Shown here: piece after piece, positions 1 through 8,469 of the stretch
Position numbering within the stretch: position 1 is the stretch's first letter
How the letters are laid out: each line of letters begins with the position of its first letter
From: Stenotrophomonas maltophilia
GTDB taxonomy: Bacteria > Pseudomonadota > Gammaproteobacteria > Xanthomonadales > Xanthomonadaceae
DNA: 64,000 nt
Direction: 5' to 3'
Assembly: GCF_002138415.1 (NCBI RefSeq)
Contig: NZ_CP015612.1
Location: 2,582,001-2,646,000 of the forward strand
The notes under the pieces: generated by a model
Seen by the model: only the letters and a program-made list of their open reading frames with translations
The model's database searches: none
What the model was told of the DNA's origin: nothing
Position numbers and translations under genes: made by a program

Positions 1-318
1 GTGGACAGGAACACCTTCATTGCCAACCTCCACCGGATCGGCTCCGGTGCGGCCGCCGATGGCCAACCCTGGCCGGAGCGGCATCAGCTGCCAGGCCGCT
101 GCCTGGCCCTGGCCGACGCCGATTGCGCGTTGAGCGGATTGCGGGTGGTGCTGGAAATGCTGTTGGCGGCGGAACGCACACGCCAGAACGGCGCACCGGA
201 AGAGTACGTGGGCGACCGGGTGATGGAGGGGTTGGTCATGGCCTGCCAGTCGTTGTGCGCGCAGGCGGTGGGGCGGTTGCAGGTTGACTGGGGAGAATCA
301 AGCAGGCCCGCGCAATAA
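1..318 (+). CDS. Hypothetical protein, possibly cut at the window edge
   Basis: This reading frame is open from the first base, which happens to be a GTG, and ends at a TAA, giving at least 105 residues. It may begin upstream of the window, so the start is not established. The visible protein is soluble-looking and mostly helical, with two cysteines, no signal peptide and no membrane segment. I do not recognise the family. Its base composition is GC-rich like the bulk of the window, unlike the two genes that follow, so it probably marks the left border of an AT-richer patch. Confidence 0.45.
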   Translation: MDRNTFIANLHRIGSGAAADGQPWPERHQLPGRCLALADADCALSGLRVVLEMLLAAERTRQNGAPEEYVGDRVMEGLVMACQSLCAQAVGRLQVDWGESSRPAQ

Positions 319-442
319 ACTTCACCTCAATCTCCCATTGCAAAATGGAACCGCCGTCGCGAATCCACTAATACTATATTGCGCCACCTTCTTTCGAGCG
401 CTAATAGATTTCCCACAGGGGATATCAAGAAATGGAGTTCTC

Positions 443-832
443 ATGAACAAGGACAGTCTATTTTTGTGTGGCATTGCCATGAGCATCACCTCATTCTCCG
501 CGCTCGCAGATGTCGGCACCCTCAGTCGAGCCAATTGCGTTGGCCCGCTTCAGGTAAATGAGTCCGTAACCTACGACAGACCGCTATTCCGAACCATGTA
601 CGGCTTTGCGGCCAGCGTTCACACGCAACTTGGAAGCATCGAGCCGCTGCACGCCCCGCTATTCAGTGATTCCACGCCATCTGCCAGGCACTATGCCGGC
701 GATACTGGCGATGGAGGAACGGTGTTCGTCAAGGGCAGCCATGGCTGGCGAATCTATGACGAAGAGGGATCTGTTCTCGAGGAAGGCTATCGCGAGACCA
801 GCGCAACCGACTGCAATCTCACGGAATGGTGA
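443..832 (+). CDS. Small secreted protein of unknown function
   Basis: A 129-residue protein with an apparent signal peptide (hydrophobic run ending SALA near residue 19-20) followed by a roughly 105-residue mature domain with two cysteines, compatible with one periplasmic disulfide. The ATG at 443 is preferred because a GGAG sits 5 bases upstream and the signal sequence starts there; the open frame itself extends further upstream. The stop TGA overlaps the next gene's ATG (TGATG), so the two are co-translated. Composition is visibly AT-richer than the flanks, suggesting acquisition. I do not recognise the family and assign no function. Confidence 0.6.
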   Translation: MNKDSLFLCGIAMSITSFSALADVGTLSRANCVGPLQVNESVTYDRPLFRTMYGFAASVHTQLGSIEPLHAPLFSDSTPSARHYAGDTGDGGTVFVKGSHGWRIYDEEGSVLEEGYRETSATDCNLTEW

Positions 833-1611
833 TGGACATGAAACTTCAGATAGTGGCGATCCTGATGGCTGCCTTCGCTCCCTTTGCCTATGCCCAGGGA
901 ACTACCGCAAGTCCGCAGCAACCACGCATTGCTCAAGATGATCAAGAAATGTCTGCGTGGATGCGGGAAACAGTGGATAGGCACCTTGCAGAGAACAAGC
1001 AAAGAGGGACGATACCTCTCAGCAATGAAGAACTGCTTGAGATTGTTTCGTTGAAGGACTACTCCGCTCCAGCGGAGGTCAAGAAAAAAATCGCCAATGG
1101 CATCCAGTCGCGTAGTCTGGGCCCTCTGGAAGTGGCCGAAGGAACCATACCTTCCGCATCCACGCTCGCCTCGAGCACCCATACGAGAATTCGAAGCGAT
1201 GCCGAGCTGAAGGAGAAGCTTTCCTATGCACCCGCCGATCTTTCAAGATCTCCAGTGGGGCCGGCAGAGTTGCTGAGCATCGAACCCACTGGTGCGATAA
1301 GCAATGGCAAGTCAACCGGCCTGATTCGCACCTATCGAATTCCTGGATCGGGCATTCTTGTTCTCTCGGAGGATGACTATGTCGCTTCACAGACCAGAAT
1401 TACCCTGATCAGAGAGACGCTGAACTCCAGCGTGAACGGAACTCCAGCCAGGACTTATTCTGCAAGGTCGAAAGATGGGAAAGGCAAGGTGGAGCTTCGT
1501 TGGGTTACACCACAACGCTCTTACTGGCTTACGTTCATAACCGACGACCCTACAAAGATCGAATTTGGCGAGAAGCTCCTCAAGCAGGTTGCGCAAAGCA
1601 TTACCATCTAG
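832..1611 (+). CDS. Secreted protein of unknown function
   Basis: A 259-residue protein whose first ATG shares an A with the upstream stop codon (TGATG). Residues 3-22 form a typical signal peptide ending in AYAQ, so the product should be periplasmic or exported. The mature part begins with a Gln/Ser/Pro-rich linker, then a helical stretch and a beta-rich C-terminal half. No catalytic motif, lipobox or membrane anchor is visible. It is coupled to the preceding small secreted protein and shares its lower GC content. Two back-to-back perfect hairpins follow the stop. Family not recognised; the pair may act together in the envelope, but that is inference only. Confidence 0.6.
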   Translation: MDMKLQIVAILMAAFAPFAYAQGTTASPQQPRIAQDDQEMSAWMRETVDRHLAENKQRGTIPLSNEELLEIVSLKDYSAPAEVKKKIANGIQSRSLGPLEVAEGTIPSASTLASSTHTRIRSDAELKEKLSYAPADLSRSPVGPAELLSIEPTGAISNGKSTGLIRTYRIPGSGILVLSEDDYVASQTRITLIRETLNSSVNGTPARTYSARSKDGKGKVELRWVTPQRSYWLTFITDDPTKIEFGEKLLKQVAQSITI

Positions 1612-1633
1612 CTCGCAACATCCGAATGCAATT

Positions 1634-1675
1634 CAAGCAAAATTGCTTGACCAAGGTGGGCGATTTTCGCCCACC
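1634..1675 (+). terminator. Two tandem perfect hairpins, possible terminator
   Basis: CAAGCAA-AA-TTGCTTG (1634-1649) is followed at once by GGTGGGCG-N5-CGCCCACC (1655-1675). They lie just after the secreted-protein pair. There is no clear T-run after the second stem, so termination is plausible but not certain. Confidence 0.4.
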
Positions 1676-1716
1676 GACTCGGGCCGATCAGATGTCGCAT
1701 CGGCACCTTCCTGACG

Positions 1717-2517
1717 TTGTGGGTGCTGGCCGCCATGATGACCGCTGCAGGCATCGCCCACGCCGGGGAGATCCAGGTGGATCGCGGTGCTTACGCACTG
1801 CAGGCCGAAGAGACGGGGGCCGGCCCGATCACCGTGGTCTTTGAATCCGGTTTCGGCCAGGGCGCGGGCGGCTGGCAAGAGGTGGTTGCCGGTCTCGGGC
1901 GCGACTACCACAGCATCACCTACGCCCGTGCAGGACTCGGCAAGTCCGACAGCGACGGTCACGCCAAGCGCATTGATGCGCATCTGGCCGACCTCACGGC
2001 CGTGATTGATACGCTCGCACCCGGTCGCCGCGTTGTGCTGGTGGGTCATTCCTATGGCGGCCTGCTGGCCACGGAGTTCGCACGCCGCCATCCGGAGCGC
2101 CTGCGGGGCCTGGTGCTGGTGGACCCGGCCACGATGGGGCAGCGCCATGCCTTCAGGCAGGCAGACAGTGCACGCGTGCAGGCAGATGATGCCCAGCTGC
2201 GGGCAATGCTGCCGCCAGCCATGGCCGCCGACTACGCCGTGCTGACCGAACAACTGGATGCACCCGGTGCGCAGACCCCGCGCACCATGCCGGATGTGCC
2301 GGTGGCGTTGCTGACTGCAACGAAGCTGGCTGCCGAACCGCGGTTCTTCGAAGAAACCGCAGCGGGCAAGGCACTCTGGAAGGCGCAGCACGCCCTGCTC
2401 TTCTCGGGATTCACGCGCGGCTTGCACCGCTACCTGGCAACCGGCCACACCCTCCAGCGTGAGGATCCTGCTGCGGTGGTGGCCGCGATTCAATCAGTCT
2501 CCGACACCTTGAAGTAG
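1717..2517 (+). CDS. Alpha/beta hydrolase, exported
   Basis: An alpha/beta-hydrolase fold protein of about 266 residues. The nucleophile elbow GHSYGG sits near residue 110, the oxyanion-side FESGFG motif near residue 43, and a LVDPAT strand-turn for the acid residue follows; a late histidine is present near the C-terminus. The N-terminus reads as a short signal peptide ending in AHA. No ATG fits: the frame is closed by a stop at 1648-1650, and the candidates are TTG 1717, GTG 1723 or ATG 1735, so the start is uncertain by a few residues. Substrate cannot be read from the sequence. It stands alone, convergent with the AraC gene downstream. Confidence 0.75.
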   Translation: MWVLAAMMTAAGIAHAGEIQVDRGAYALQAEETGAGPITVVFESGFGQGAGGWQEVVAGLGRDYHSITYARAGLGKSDSDGHAKRIDAHLADLTAVIDTLAPGRRVVLVGHSYGGLLATEFARRHPERLRGLVLVDPATMGQRHAFRQADSARVQADDAQLRAMLPPAMAADYAVLTEQLDAPGAQTPRTMPDVPVALLTATKLAAEPRFFEETAAGKALWKAQHALLFSGFTRGLHRYLATGHTLQREDPAAVVAAIQSVSDTLK

Positions 2518-2552
2518 CCATTCCAGGCAACGGCTTTCCGGGTTGTTCCCTG

Positions 2553-3347
2553 CTACTGCCCACGCAGGCGCACCGCAAAATACCGCGCCGGGGAAAGGCC
2601 AAGCGCCTTCTTGAACATCGTGATGAAAGCCGTCACTGACTCATAGCCCAGCGTCTCGGAAACGCGTTGTACTGGTGCACCACCGGCGAGTTCACGAATG
2701 GCGATGAGCAGATGCAGCTGCTGCCGCCAGCGCCCGAAGGACAGTCCCGTTTCCCGTTCGATGAGGCGGGTCAACGTGCGCTCGCCCAGGGCCAGGCGCA
2801 CGGCCCACTGGCCGATGGTGCTGCGGTCTGCCGGATCCGCCGACAGCGCCGCCGCCAGCGCACGCACCTTCGGGTGATGGCTGACCGGCAGCGACAGATG
2901 CTCGGCCGGCATCTGCACCAGCTCGTCCAGCAACACCCGCGCCAGCCGGTCGGTGTGGCTGCCATGCGGGTAGTCCAGCGGCGCGTCGGCCAGGTGCAGG
3001 ATCATCTCGCGCAGCATCGGGGAGATCGCCAGCGTCACGCATTGCATGGGCAGATCGACAATGCCGGGCTCGACGAACAGGTAGCACAGGCGCGCGTTGG
3101 CGGTGGCGCGGTTGCTGTGCGGCATGCCACCCGGAATCCAGACGCCACACTGGGGCGGCACGATCCACAACGCATTGGCCACTTCGCAGGTCACCGCCCC
3201 ATGCAGCGCAAGAATGAGCTGACCCTTGCGGTGCTCATGCACGGGAATCTCCGCGTCGTGCTCGGCCACCTGCAGGCGGCTGGCAACCGCCGGGCGATCG
3301 GTCTCGTCCGGGTCCAGGTCAAAGCCGGGGAGCGAAATGCGAGCCAT
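2553..3347 (-). CDS. AraC-family transcriptional regulator
   Basis: A 264-residue regulator with an N-terminal cupin-like sensor (about residues 20-150, HEHRKGQL metal/ligand-type turn) and a C-terminal double helix-turn-helix of AraC/XylS type (about 165-260), including the family-typical segment around GYESVTAFITMFKK and the closing LGLSPARY. The ATG at 3347 is chosen because it gives the usual start just before the cupin; the open frame continues upstream without support. It is divergent from the efflux operon starting at 3418, separated by 70 bases with an inverted repeat, so control of that operon is the natural inference. The inducer is unknown. Confidence 0.88.
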   Translation of the reverse strand: MARISLPGFDLDPDETDRPAVASRLQVAEHDAEIPVHEHRKGQLILALHGAVTCEVANALWIVPPQCGVWIPGGMPHSNRATANARLCYLFVEPGIVDLPMQCVTLAISPMLREMILHLADAPLDYPHGSHTDRLARVLLDELVQMPAEHLSLPVSHHPKVRALAAALSADPADRSTIGQWAVRLALGERTLTRLIERETGLSFGRWRQQLHLLIAIRELAGGAPVQRVSETLGYESVTAFITMFKKALGLSPARYFAVRLRGQ

Positions 3348-3357
3348 TCTCACATTG

Positions 3358-3376
3358 ACCAATTTTAGCGATTGGT
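3358..3376. promoter_or_regulatory. Inverted repeat between AraC gene and efflux operon
   Basis: ACCAAT-N7-ATTGGT lies in the middle of the divergent intergenic region, 11 bases upstream of the AraC start codon. It is a good candidate operator, for the AraC protein itself or for another regulator. Not tested. Confidence 0.4.
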
Positions 3377-3417
3377 TGTCATTGTAGCGAAATTCGGCAT
3401 GCCGGCCGATCACTAGG

Positions 3418-5388
3418 ATGAGCCGCATGCACTCCCCCAGCCCGCTCCGCCCCCACGTGCTCCAGGCATTTGCACGGTTCAAAAGCCCTACCCTCAGGAC
3501 CGATCAGGAGGCGATGCTGTTCTCGCTCAAATGCCTGCTCGCCGCGTCGCTGGGGCTGTATGTCTCTCTGCGGATCGGCCTGAATCGCCCGTTCTGGGTG
3601 ATCGGCACGGTCTATCTGGTGTCGCAGCCCCTTTCCGGGGCAACACTGAGCCGCGGCCTGTTTCGCCTGCTCGGTACCGTGGGCGGGGCCGTCGCCACCG
3701 TCGCGCTGGTGCCACGCTTCGCCAATGCACCCCTGGTGCTGAGCGCCGCGCTCGCCACCTGGATGTCGCTTTGCCTGTATCTGGCGATGCTCGACCGCAC
3801 GCCACGTGCCTATGCGTTTCTGCTGGCCGGCTATACCACCAGCCTGATCGGGTTTCCTGCGGTGATGGTGCCGGCAGACGTGTTCACCATTGCCATCACG
3901 CGGGTGCAGGAAATCGCCATCGGCATCCTGGCCGCAACGCTGGTCCATGGGCTGGTGCTGCCGCGCCGGGTTTCGTCGCGCGTGCACGCACGGGTCGCTG
4001 CCGTGCTGGATGACGCGGAACGATGGACACGGGACATGCGCGCCGGCGCATCGGACACGGTGCTGGCGACGGACCGCTCGAAAGTGGCGGCGGACCTGCT
4101 CGAGCTGCATGTGCTGTCGATCCACCTGCCCTTCGACAGCGCCCACGGCGTGGCCCAGGTGCAGATCCTGCGTGCCCTGCATGACCGGATGCTGGACGTG
4201 CTGATGCTGTCCAGCGCGGTGGAAGATTCCATCGCTCGGCTGCGTTCACCGCAGGCCGGCACAATGGATGCAAGCGGCTGGCGCGATCTGCTGCAGGCCA
4301 GCCTCGCCGCGCAACGGGCCGAACTCGACCTCGCCCACGCCGACTGCCGCGTGCTGCAGGCGCAACTGCACACTGCCCGTCCCGACTGGCGTCGGCATGT
4401 ACCTGCCCGCCTTGCACGACATGTGCAGGGTGCAGTGATTCACCGGGATCACAGGAACGCCGCGCGCAGCGCACTGGGGGCGTTCGTAGGCATCCTGCTG
4501 AGCTGCGTGCTGTGGATCACTACGGGCTGGTCGGACGGCGCCACGGCGGTGTCCATCATCGGCACTGCATGCGTCCTGTTCGGCACCCTCGAAGCGCCGG
4601 CACCGCATGTCATGCGCTATCTGCTGGGATCGTGCATCGGCGTTGCCGTCGGCCTGCTCTACGGTCTGCTGATCTTCCCAGCGCTGTCCGATTTCGTCGG
4701 CCTGATTGCCGCGCTCGCGCCGGTGCTGCTGCTGTGCGGATCGTTCCTGGCCCGGCCGCCCTTCATCATGGCCGCCCTGGGTGTGGTACTGACCTTCCCG
4801 CTCATCGCAGGCCTGGGCGCGACCAGTACGGTCAACATCGTCGGCGCACTCAACAACAGCGTTGCTTTGTTCGTCGGTACGGCAATGGCGCTGTGCAGCA
4901 TGCAGCTGTTCCAGACCGCCGATCCGGGCCGCAACCGCGCACGGCTGGAGCGCTCGATCCGTCGGGACATCGCACGACACGCCGCCGGACAAAGTGATGT
5001 GACCCGCGCCTGGCTCAGCCGCATGCTGGATCGAATCGGGCTGCTCGCTCCCAGGTTGCAGGGCCGTTCCAGCGCAGCACACGACCTGCGAGCCTTGTTT
5101 GCGGACGTTCGTGCGGCACGCGCATCCAGCCAACTCCGCGCACTGGACACGCGTCTGGACAACCCGCATGTTCGGGCGCTTCATGCGGCGCTGATCGAAC
5201 GCGTCGCCGCACATTTCAGAGCTCGCACCCACTCGCCACGCAGTGTCGACGCCCATCTTCTGGAACTGCTGGACCGCATGCGCGAGGCAGCGGCGGCCAG
5301 CAGCGGGGCTGATCGGGAGCATCTGTCGCACCTGCTCTGCGGGTTGCGCCGCGACCTGCTGGCATCCCCGCTCACCCATCGGCACTGA
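3418..5388 (+). CDS. FUSC-family (AaeB-like) inner-membrane exporter subunit
   Basis: A 656-residue membrane protein with two blocks of predicted transmembrane helices (about residues 35-175 and 345-490), each followed by a soluble helical region. This duplicated layout is that of the fusaric-acid resistance/aromatic-acid exporter family (AaeB, YccS, FusC). Such proteins work with a HlyD-type adaptor and often an outer-membrane factor to export aromatic acids or related toxic compounds. Here the next three genes provide exactly these: DUF1656, HlyD-type and NodT-type proteins, tightly packed. Translation from ATG 3418 is assumed; a second in-frame ATG follows nine bases later. Substrate unknown. 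Confidence 0.88.
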   Translation: MSRMHSPSPLRPHVLQAFARFKSPTLRTDQEAMLFSLKCLLAASLGLYVSLRIGLNRPFWVIGTVYLVSQPLSGATLSRGLFRLLGTVGGAVATVALVPRFANAPLVLSAALATWMSLCLYLAMLDRTPRAYAFLLAGYTTSLIGFPAVMVPADVFTIAITRVQEIAIGILAATLVHGLVLPRRVSSRVHARVAAVLDDAERWTRDMRAGASDTVLATDRSKVAADLLELHVLSIHLPFDSAHGVAQVQILRALHDRMLDVLMLSSAVEDSIARLRSPQAGTMDASGWRDLLQASLAAQRAELDLAHADCRVLQAQLHTARPDWRRHVPARLARHVQGAVIHRDHRNAARSALGAFVGILLSCVLWITTGWSDGATAVSIIGTACVLFGTLEAPAPHVMRYLLGSCIGVAVGLLYGLLIFPALSDFVGLIAALAPVLLLCGSFLARPPFIMAALGVVLTFPLIAGLGATSTVNIVGALNNSVALFVGTAMALCSMQLFQTADPGRNRARLERSIRRDIARHAAGQSDVTRAWLSRMLDRIGLLAPRLQGRSSAAHDLRALFADVRAARASSQLRALDTRLDNPHVRALHAALIERVAAHFRARTHSPRSVDAHLLELLDRMREAAAASSGADREHLSHLLCGLRRDLLASPLTHRH

Positions 5389-5392
5389 CCGC

Positions 5393-5602
5393 ATGCTCTC
5401 TGATCTTTCCATTGATGGCGTGCTCATTCCCGGCCTGCTCGCCGTGGCCGCCGCCGCGCTGGCGCTGTCGGTGCTGACCTCACGTCTGCTCGCCAGCCTC
5501 GGTCTGTACCGGTTGTTCGCCGCACGGCCACTGGTGGGCCTGTCCCTGTTCGTGATCCTGGCGGAGCTGATGATCCGGCTCTCGCCCCTGCTCGAGAAAT
5601 GA
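5393..5602 (+). CDS. DUF1656 small membrane protein (AaeX-like)
   Basis: A 69-residue protein with two predicted transmembrane helices (about residues 8-28 and 43-63) separated by a short basic loop. Size, position and topology match the DUF1656 proteins that accompany FUSC exporters, such as AaeX of E. coli. It begins four bases after the exporter stop and ends one base before the HlyD gene, so it is clearly part of the operon. Its exact role is not known in the family. The longer upstream open frame overlaps the exporter and is not a credible start. Confidence 0.85.
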   Translation: MLSDLSIDGVLIPGLLAVAAAALALSVLTSRLLASLGLYRLFAARPLVGLSLFVILAELMIRLSPLLEK

Positions 5603-5603
5603 A

Positions 5604-6488
5604 ATGAAACACCTGCTTGCTGTCATCGGGCGCTGGAGCGCAACGCTGGGCGTGTGTGCGCTTGCCGCCATTGCCGCGCTCTCCATCTGGAATCGTTACG
5701 AAATGCGCCCGTGGACGCGGGATGGGCGGGTGCGCGCCGATGTGGTGCGCGTTGCATCGGACATGGGGGGGCTGGTGACCCAGGTGCTGGTGCACGACAA
5801 CCAGCGGGTCAGCGCCGGACAGCTGCTGCTGGTGCTGGATCAACCGCGCTTCGCTGCCGCGCTTGAGAAGGCCGATGCAGCGGTCAGCAGTGCACGCGCG
5901 ACGCTGGCGCTGGCCCGCCGCGAATCGGCGCGGGACAACGCACTTGGCAACCTGGTCGCCTCGGAAACACGCGAACGCAATGCCGCCAAGGTCGATACCG
6001 AGCTGGCCGCGCTGGCGCAGGCACGGGCCGAACACCGCGTCGCCCAGCTCAATGTGCAACGCACCGAGGTGCGCGCGACCACCGATGGCATCATCACCAA
6101 CCTGGACCTGCACGCGGGCGACTACCTGCAACCCGGTGCGCAGGCACTGGCGCTGATCGACACCCGCAGCCTGCGAATCGAGGGCTACTTCGAGGAAACC
6201 AAACTGGCCTGCATCACCGAGGGTGATGCCGCCGTGGCCCGACTGATGGGCGACGACCGCGACGTCCGCGGACACGTGGACACGATCGCCGCCGGCATTG
6301 CCGACGATCAGCGCTCAAGCACGCACAACCTGCTGCCCGCCGTGGCGCCGACCTATACCTGGGTCAGGCTGGCACAGCGCATCCCGGTACGCATCCATAT
6401 CGATGATGCTCCGCCGGATACGCGTCTGATCGTGGGTCGCACTGCAAATGTGACCATCACGCCCTCGGCACAGGGAGCCTGCAAGTGA
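5604..6488 (+). CDS. HlyD-family periplasmic adaptor (AaeA-like)
   Basis: A 294-residue membrane-fusion protein: an N-terminal anchor helix (about residues 7-27), a biotinyl-lipoyl-like half (SDMGGLVTQVLVHDNQ region), a short alpha-hairpin with coiled coil (about 85-150) and a second lipoyl half plus beta-barrel (TTDGIITNLDLHAGDYL onward). It bridges the FUSC exporter to the outer-membrane channel. The start lies two bases after the DUF1656 stop, and the stop overlaps the next gene's GTG start. Length and short hairpin are typical of the AaeA/FUSC-associated group rather than of RND adaptors. Confidence 0.9.
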   Translation: MKHLLAVIGRWSATLGVCALAAIAALSIWNRYEMRPWTRDGRVRADVVRVASDMGGLVTQVLVHDNQRVSAGQLLLVLDQPRFAAALEKADAAVSSARATLALARRESARDNALGNLVASETRERNAAKVDTELAALAQARAEHRVAQLNVQRTEVRATTDGIITNLDLHAGDYLQPGAQALALIDTRSLRIEGYFEETKLACITEGDAAVARLMGDDRDVRGHVDTIAAGIADDQRSSTHNLLPAVAPTYTWVRLAQRIPVRIHIDDAPPDTRLIVGRTANVTITPSAQGACK

Positions 6489-7918
6489 GCTTGCGAACAG
6501 TGCGTGGCGGGCTGCTTGCCCTGCTGCTGCCCATGACGGCCTGCGTATCCGGCCCCGACTATCACCTGCCGGCGAGCGCTGTCGCAGCCTCCCCACGGGC
6601 GGCGCGGGCGTTCGTCTCGGGCCAGGAGGCATCGTTCAGCCACGACGCGCCACCGGATCGATGGTGGCAACTATATGGCGACCCCCAGCTTGACGCCTAC
6701 GTACGCGAAGCACTGGCGGCCAATACCGACCTGCGCGCCGCTGATGCCAACCTTCGGCGCGCCAGCGCAACCGTGCTGGAGTATCGCGCGCGCGGCGCCG
6801 TACAGGCCGAAGTGGATGCATCGGGCACGCTCACCCATGCCGGTGGTTACACCCAGGCATCCGCGCCGCAGTCGTATGCGCTGGGCCTTCACCTCTCGTA
6901 TGCGCTGGATCTTGCAGGTGGCATCCGCCGCGGCATTGAAGCGGCCAACGCGAACGCGGAGGCCGTCGCTGCGGCACGGGACCAGGTCCGCGTGGTCGTC
7001 GCTGCTGCCGTCACCCGTGCCTATCTCCAGGTGTGCACCAGCAATCACACGCTCACTGCAACCCGGCAGGTGCTGGCGATACAGCACGCCACGCTGGAGG
7101 CAACCCGTCGTCTGGCTGCAGGCGGGCGCGGAACGGACTTCGATGTCAGCCGTGCCGGTGCCGCCGTCAACCGCAGCGCGGCGGGGATACCGCACCTGCT
7201 GGCCGAACGCCAGGCCGCACTGTTCGAACTGGCCGCATTGATGGGCAGGCTCCCGGCAAACTATCCCAAGGAGGCCGAAGCGTGCCCGCAGCCCCCTGAG
7301 CTGGAGCAGGCGCTACCGGTCGGTGACGGCTGGCAGCTGCTCCAGCGGCGCCCTGACATACGCGCAGCCGAACGCAGCCTGGCCGCCGCAACTGCAATGA
7401 TCGGCGCCGAGACGGCGGGTCTCTATCCGCAGATCACCCTGGGCGCCTCTTCGGGCGTGGCCGGCACACCGGCGCATCTGCTGTCGGCTGACGGCTTCGG
7501 TGCGAGCATCGGCCCCGTGCTGTCATGGCACTGGCCCAACCGCCGCGTGGCCAAGGCCCGCATCGCTGCGGCCAGTGCCAATGCAGATACGGCTCTCGCG
7601 TCCTTTGACGGCATCGTGCTGCAGGCATTGCGCCAGACCGAGACCGCACTTTCTGCCTGCACACAGGAGCTCGAACGCGAGCGCAACCTGGCGCAGGCGC
7701 GCGGGGACGCAGCGCGGGCCGCCGGACAGGCACAGCAACTCTACCGTTTCGGCAGGATCGATTTTCTCGATGTGCTTTCGGCCCAGGCCGCGCTGGCAGA
7801 TGCGGAGTCCTCGTTGGCCACCTCGCGCGCGCAGCGCATTGACCGCCAGATGGATCTTTTCCTGTCCTTGGGTGGTGGCTGGGCCGCAACGGATTCGGCC
7901 TCGGGCGGGGTCCAGTGA
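6485..7918 (+). CDS. NodT-type outer-membrane efflux lipoprotein
   Basis: A 477-residue outer-membrane factor of the TolC/OprM superfamily. The N-terminus has a lipoprotein signal with a lipobox ending in ACVSGP near residue 19, and the protein contains two repeats of long helical regions typical of the trimeric channel. The start is a GTG that overlaps the preceding TGA (GTGA), indicating translational coupling. It completes a tripartite exporter with the FUSC and HlyD proteins; the AraC regulator is encoded on the other side. A gap of about 130 bases follows before the RcnB-like gene. Confidence 0.9.
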   Translation: MSLRTVRGGLLALLLPMTACVSGPDYHLPASAVAASPRAARAFVSGQEASFSHDAPPDRWWQLYGDPQLDAYVREALAANTDLRAADANLRRASATVLEYRARGAVQAEVDASGTLTHAGGYTQASAPQSYALGLHLSYALDLAGGIRRGIEAANANAEAVAAARDQVRVVVAAAVTRAYLQVCTSNHTLTATRQVLAIQHATLEATRRLAAGGRGTDFDVSRAGAAVNRSAAGIPHLLAERQAALFELAALMGRLPANYPKEAEACPQPPELEQALPVGDGWQLLQRRPDIRAAERSLAAATAMIGAETAGLYPQITLGASSGVAGTPAHLLSADGFGASIGPVLSWHWPNRRVAKARIAAASANADTALASFDGIVLQALRQTETALSACTQELERERNLAQARGDAARAAGQAQQLYRFGRIDFLDVLSAQAALADAESSLATSRAQRIDRQMDLFLSLGGGWAATDSASGGVQ

Positions 7919-8052
7919 CCCGTTGCCTGGCAGCGACTGCAGGCCGCGCCATCTGTTCAGAAACGTACCGCCTACACCCGTGTTCATTCACATGGATTGC
8001 CCTATATTCCCGCCACAGCGCCGCATGCTGCGGCCATGACGGAGGCGTCTCC

Positions 8053-8400
8053 ATGAAGACCACACGTTTGCTTGCCATCGCATTGAGCGCAGCCACCGCG
8101 TTAACCGCGGCCCCCGCGTTCGCCGATCCGCCGCACCACGCCCGCGGCAACGGCCCGCCCCCGCATGCGGGCGGCCCGCATAACCGTGGTGCGCCGCCGC
8201 CGGGCTGGCAGAAGAAGGCCTGGCGACGTGGCGAGCGCCTGTCGTGGGCCGAAGTGGACCGCCGCTACTGGGTAGACGATTACGCGCGCTATGACCTGCG
8301 CGAGCCGGGCCGCGACCGGCGCTGGGTGCGCCAGTCCGACAACGAGTACCTGTTGGTGGAGATCGCAACCGGCTTGATTGTTGACGCGCTGCATCGTTGA
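8053..8400 (+). CDS. RcnB-family periplasmic protein
   Basis: A 115-residue exported protein: signal peptide to about residue 24 (APAFA), then a His/Gly/Pro-rich, metal-binding-looking segment, then the conserved RcnB-like C-terminal domain (RYWVDDYARYDL ... DNEYLLVEIATGLI). In E. coli, RcnB affects nickel/cobalt homeostasis with the RcnA exporter; many RcnB-domain proteins in other bacteria have no proven role. GGAG lies about 8 bases upstream of ATG 8053. No RcnA or RcnR gene is adjacent, so a nickel role is only suggested by the family and the histidines. Confidence 0.82.
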   Translation: MKTTRLLAIALSAATALTAAPAFADPPHHARGNGPPPHAGGPHNRGAPPPGWQKKAWRRGERLSWAEVDRRYWVDDYARYDLREPGRDRRWVRQSDNEYLLVEIATGLIVDALHR

Positions 8401-8404
8401 ATGT

Positions 8405-8450
8405 GGAGCGCGCCGGGGCCCTGTAGCCGTGGCCCCGGCGGCGCTCCTAC
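8405..8450. repeat. Long GC-rich inverted repeat, SMAG-like, possible terminator
   Basis: Arms GGAGCGC...GGGGCC (8405-8420) and GGCCCC...GCGCTCC (8431-8447) can form a long hairpin right after the RcnB-like stop; read on the minus strand it begins with GTAG. It probably ends the upstream transcript. Confidence 0.55.
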
Positions 8451-8469
8451 CCTCCTGCGACCCACGTCA

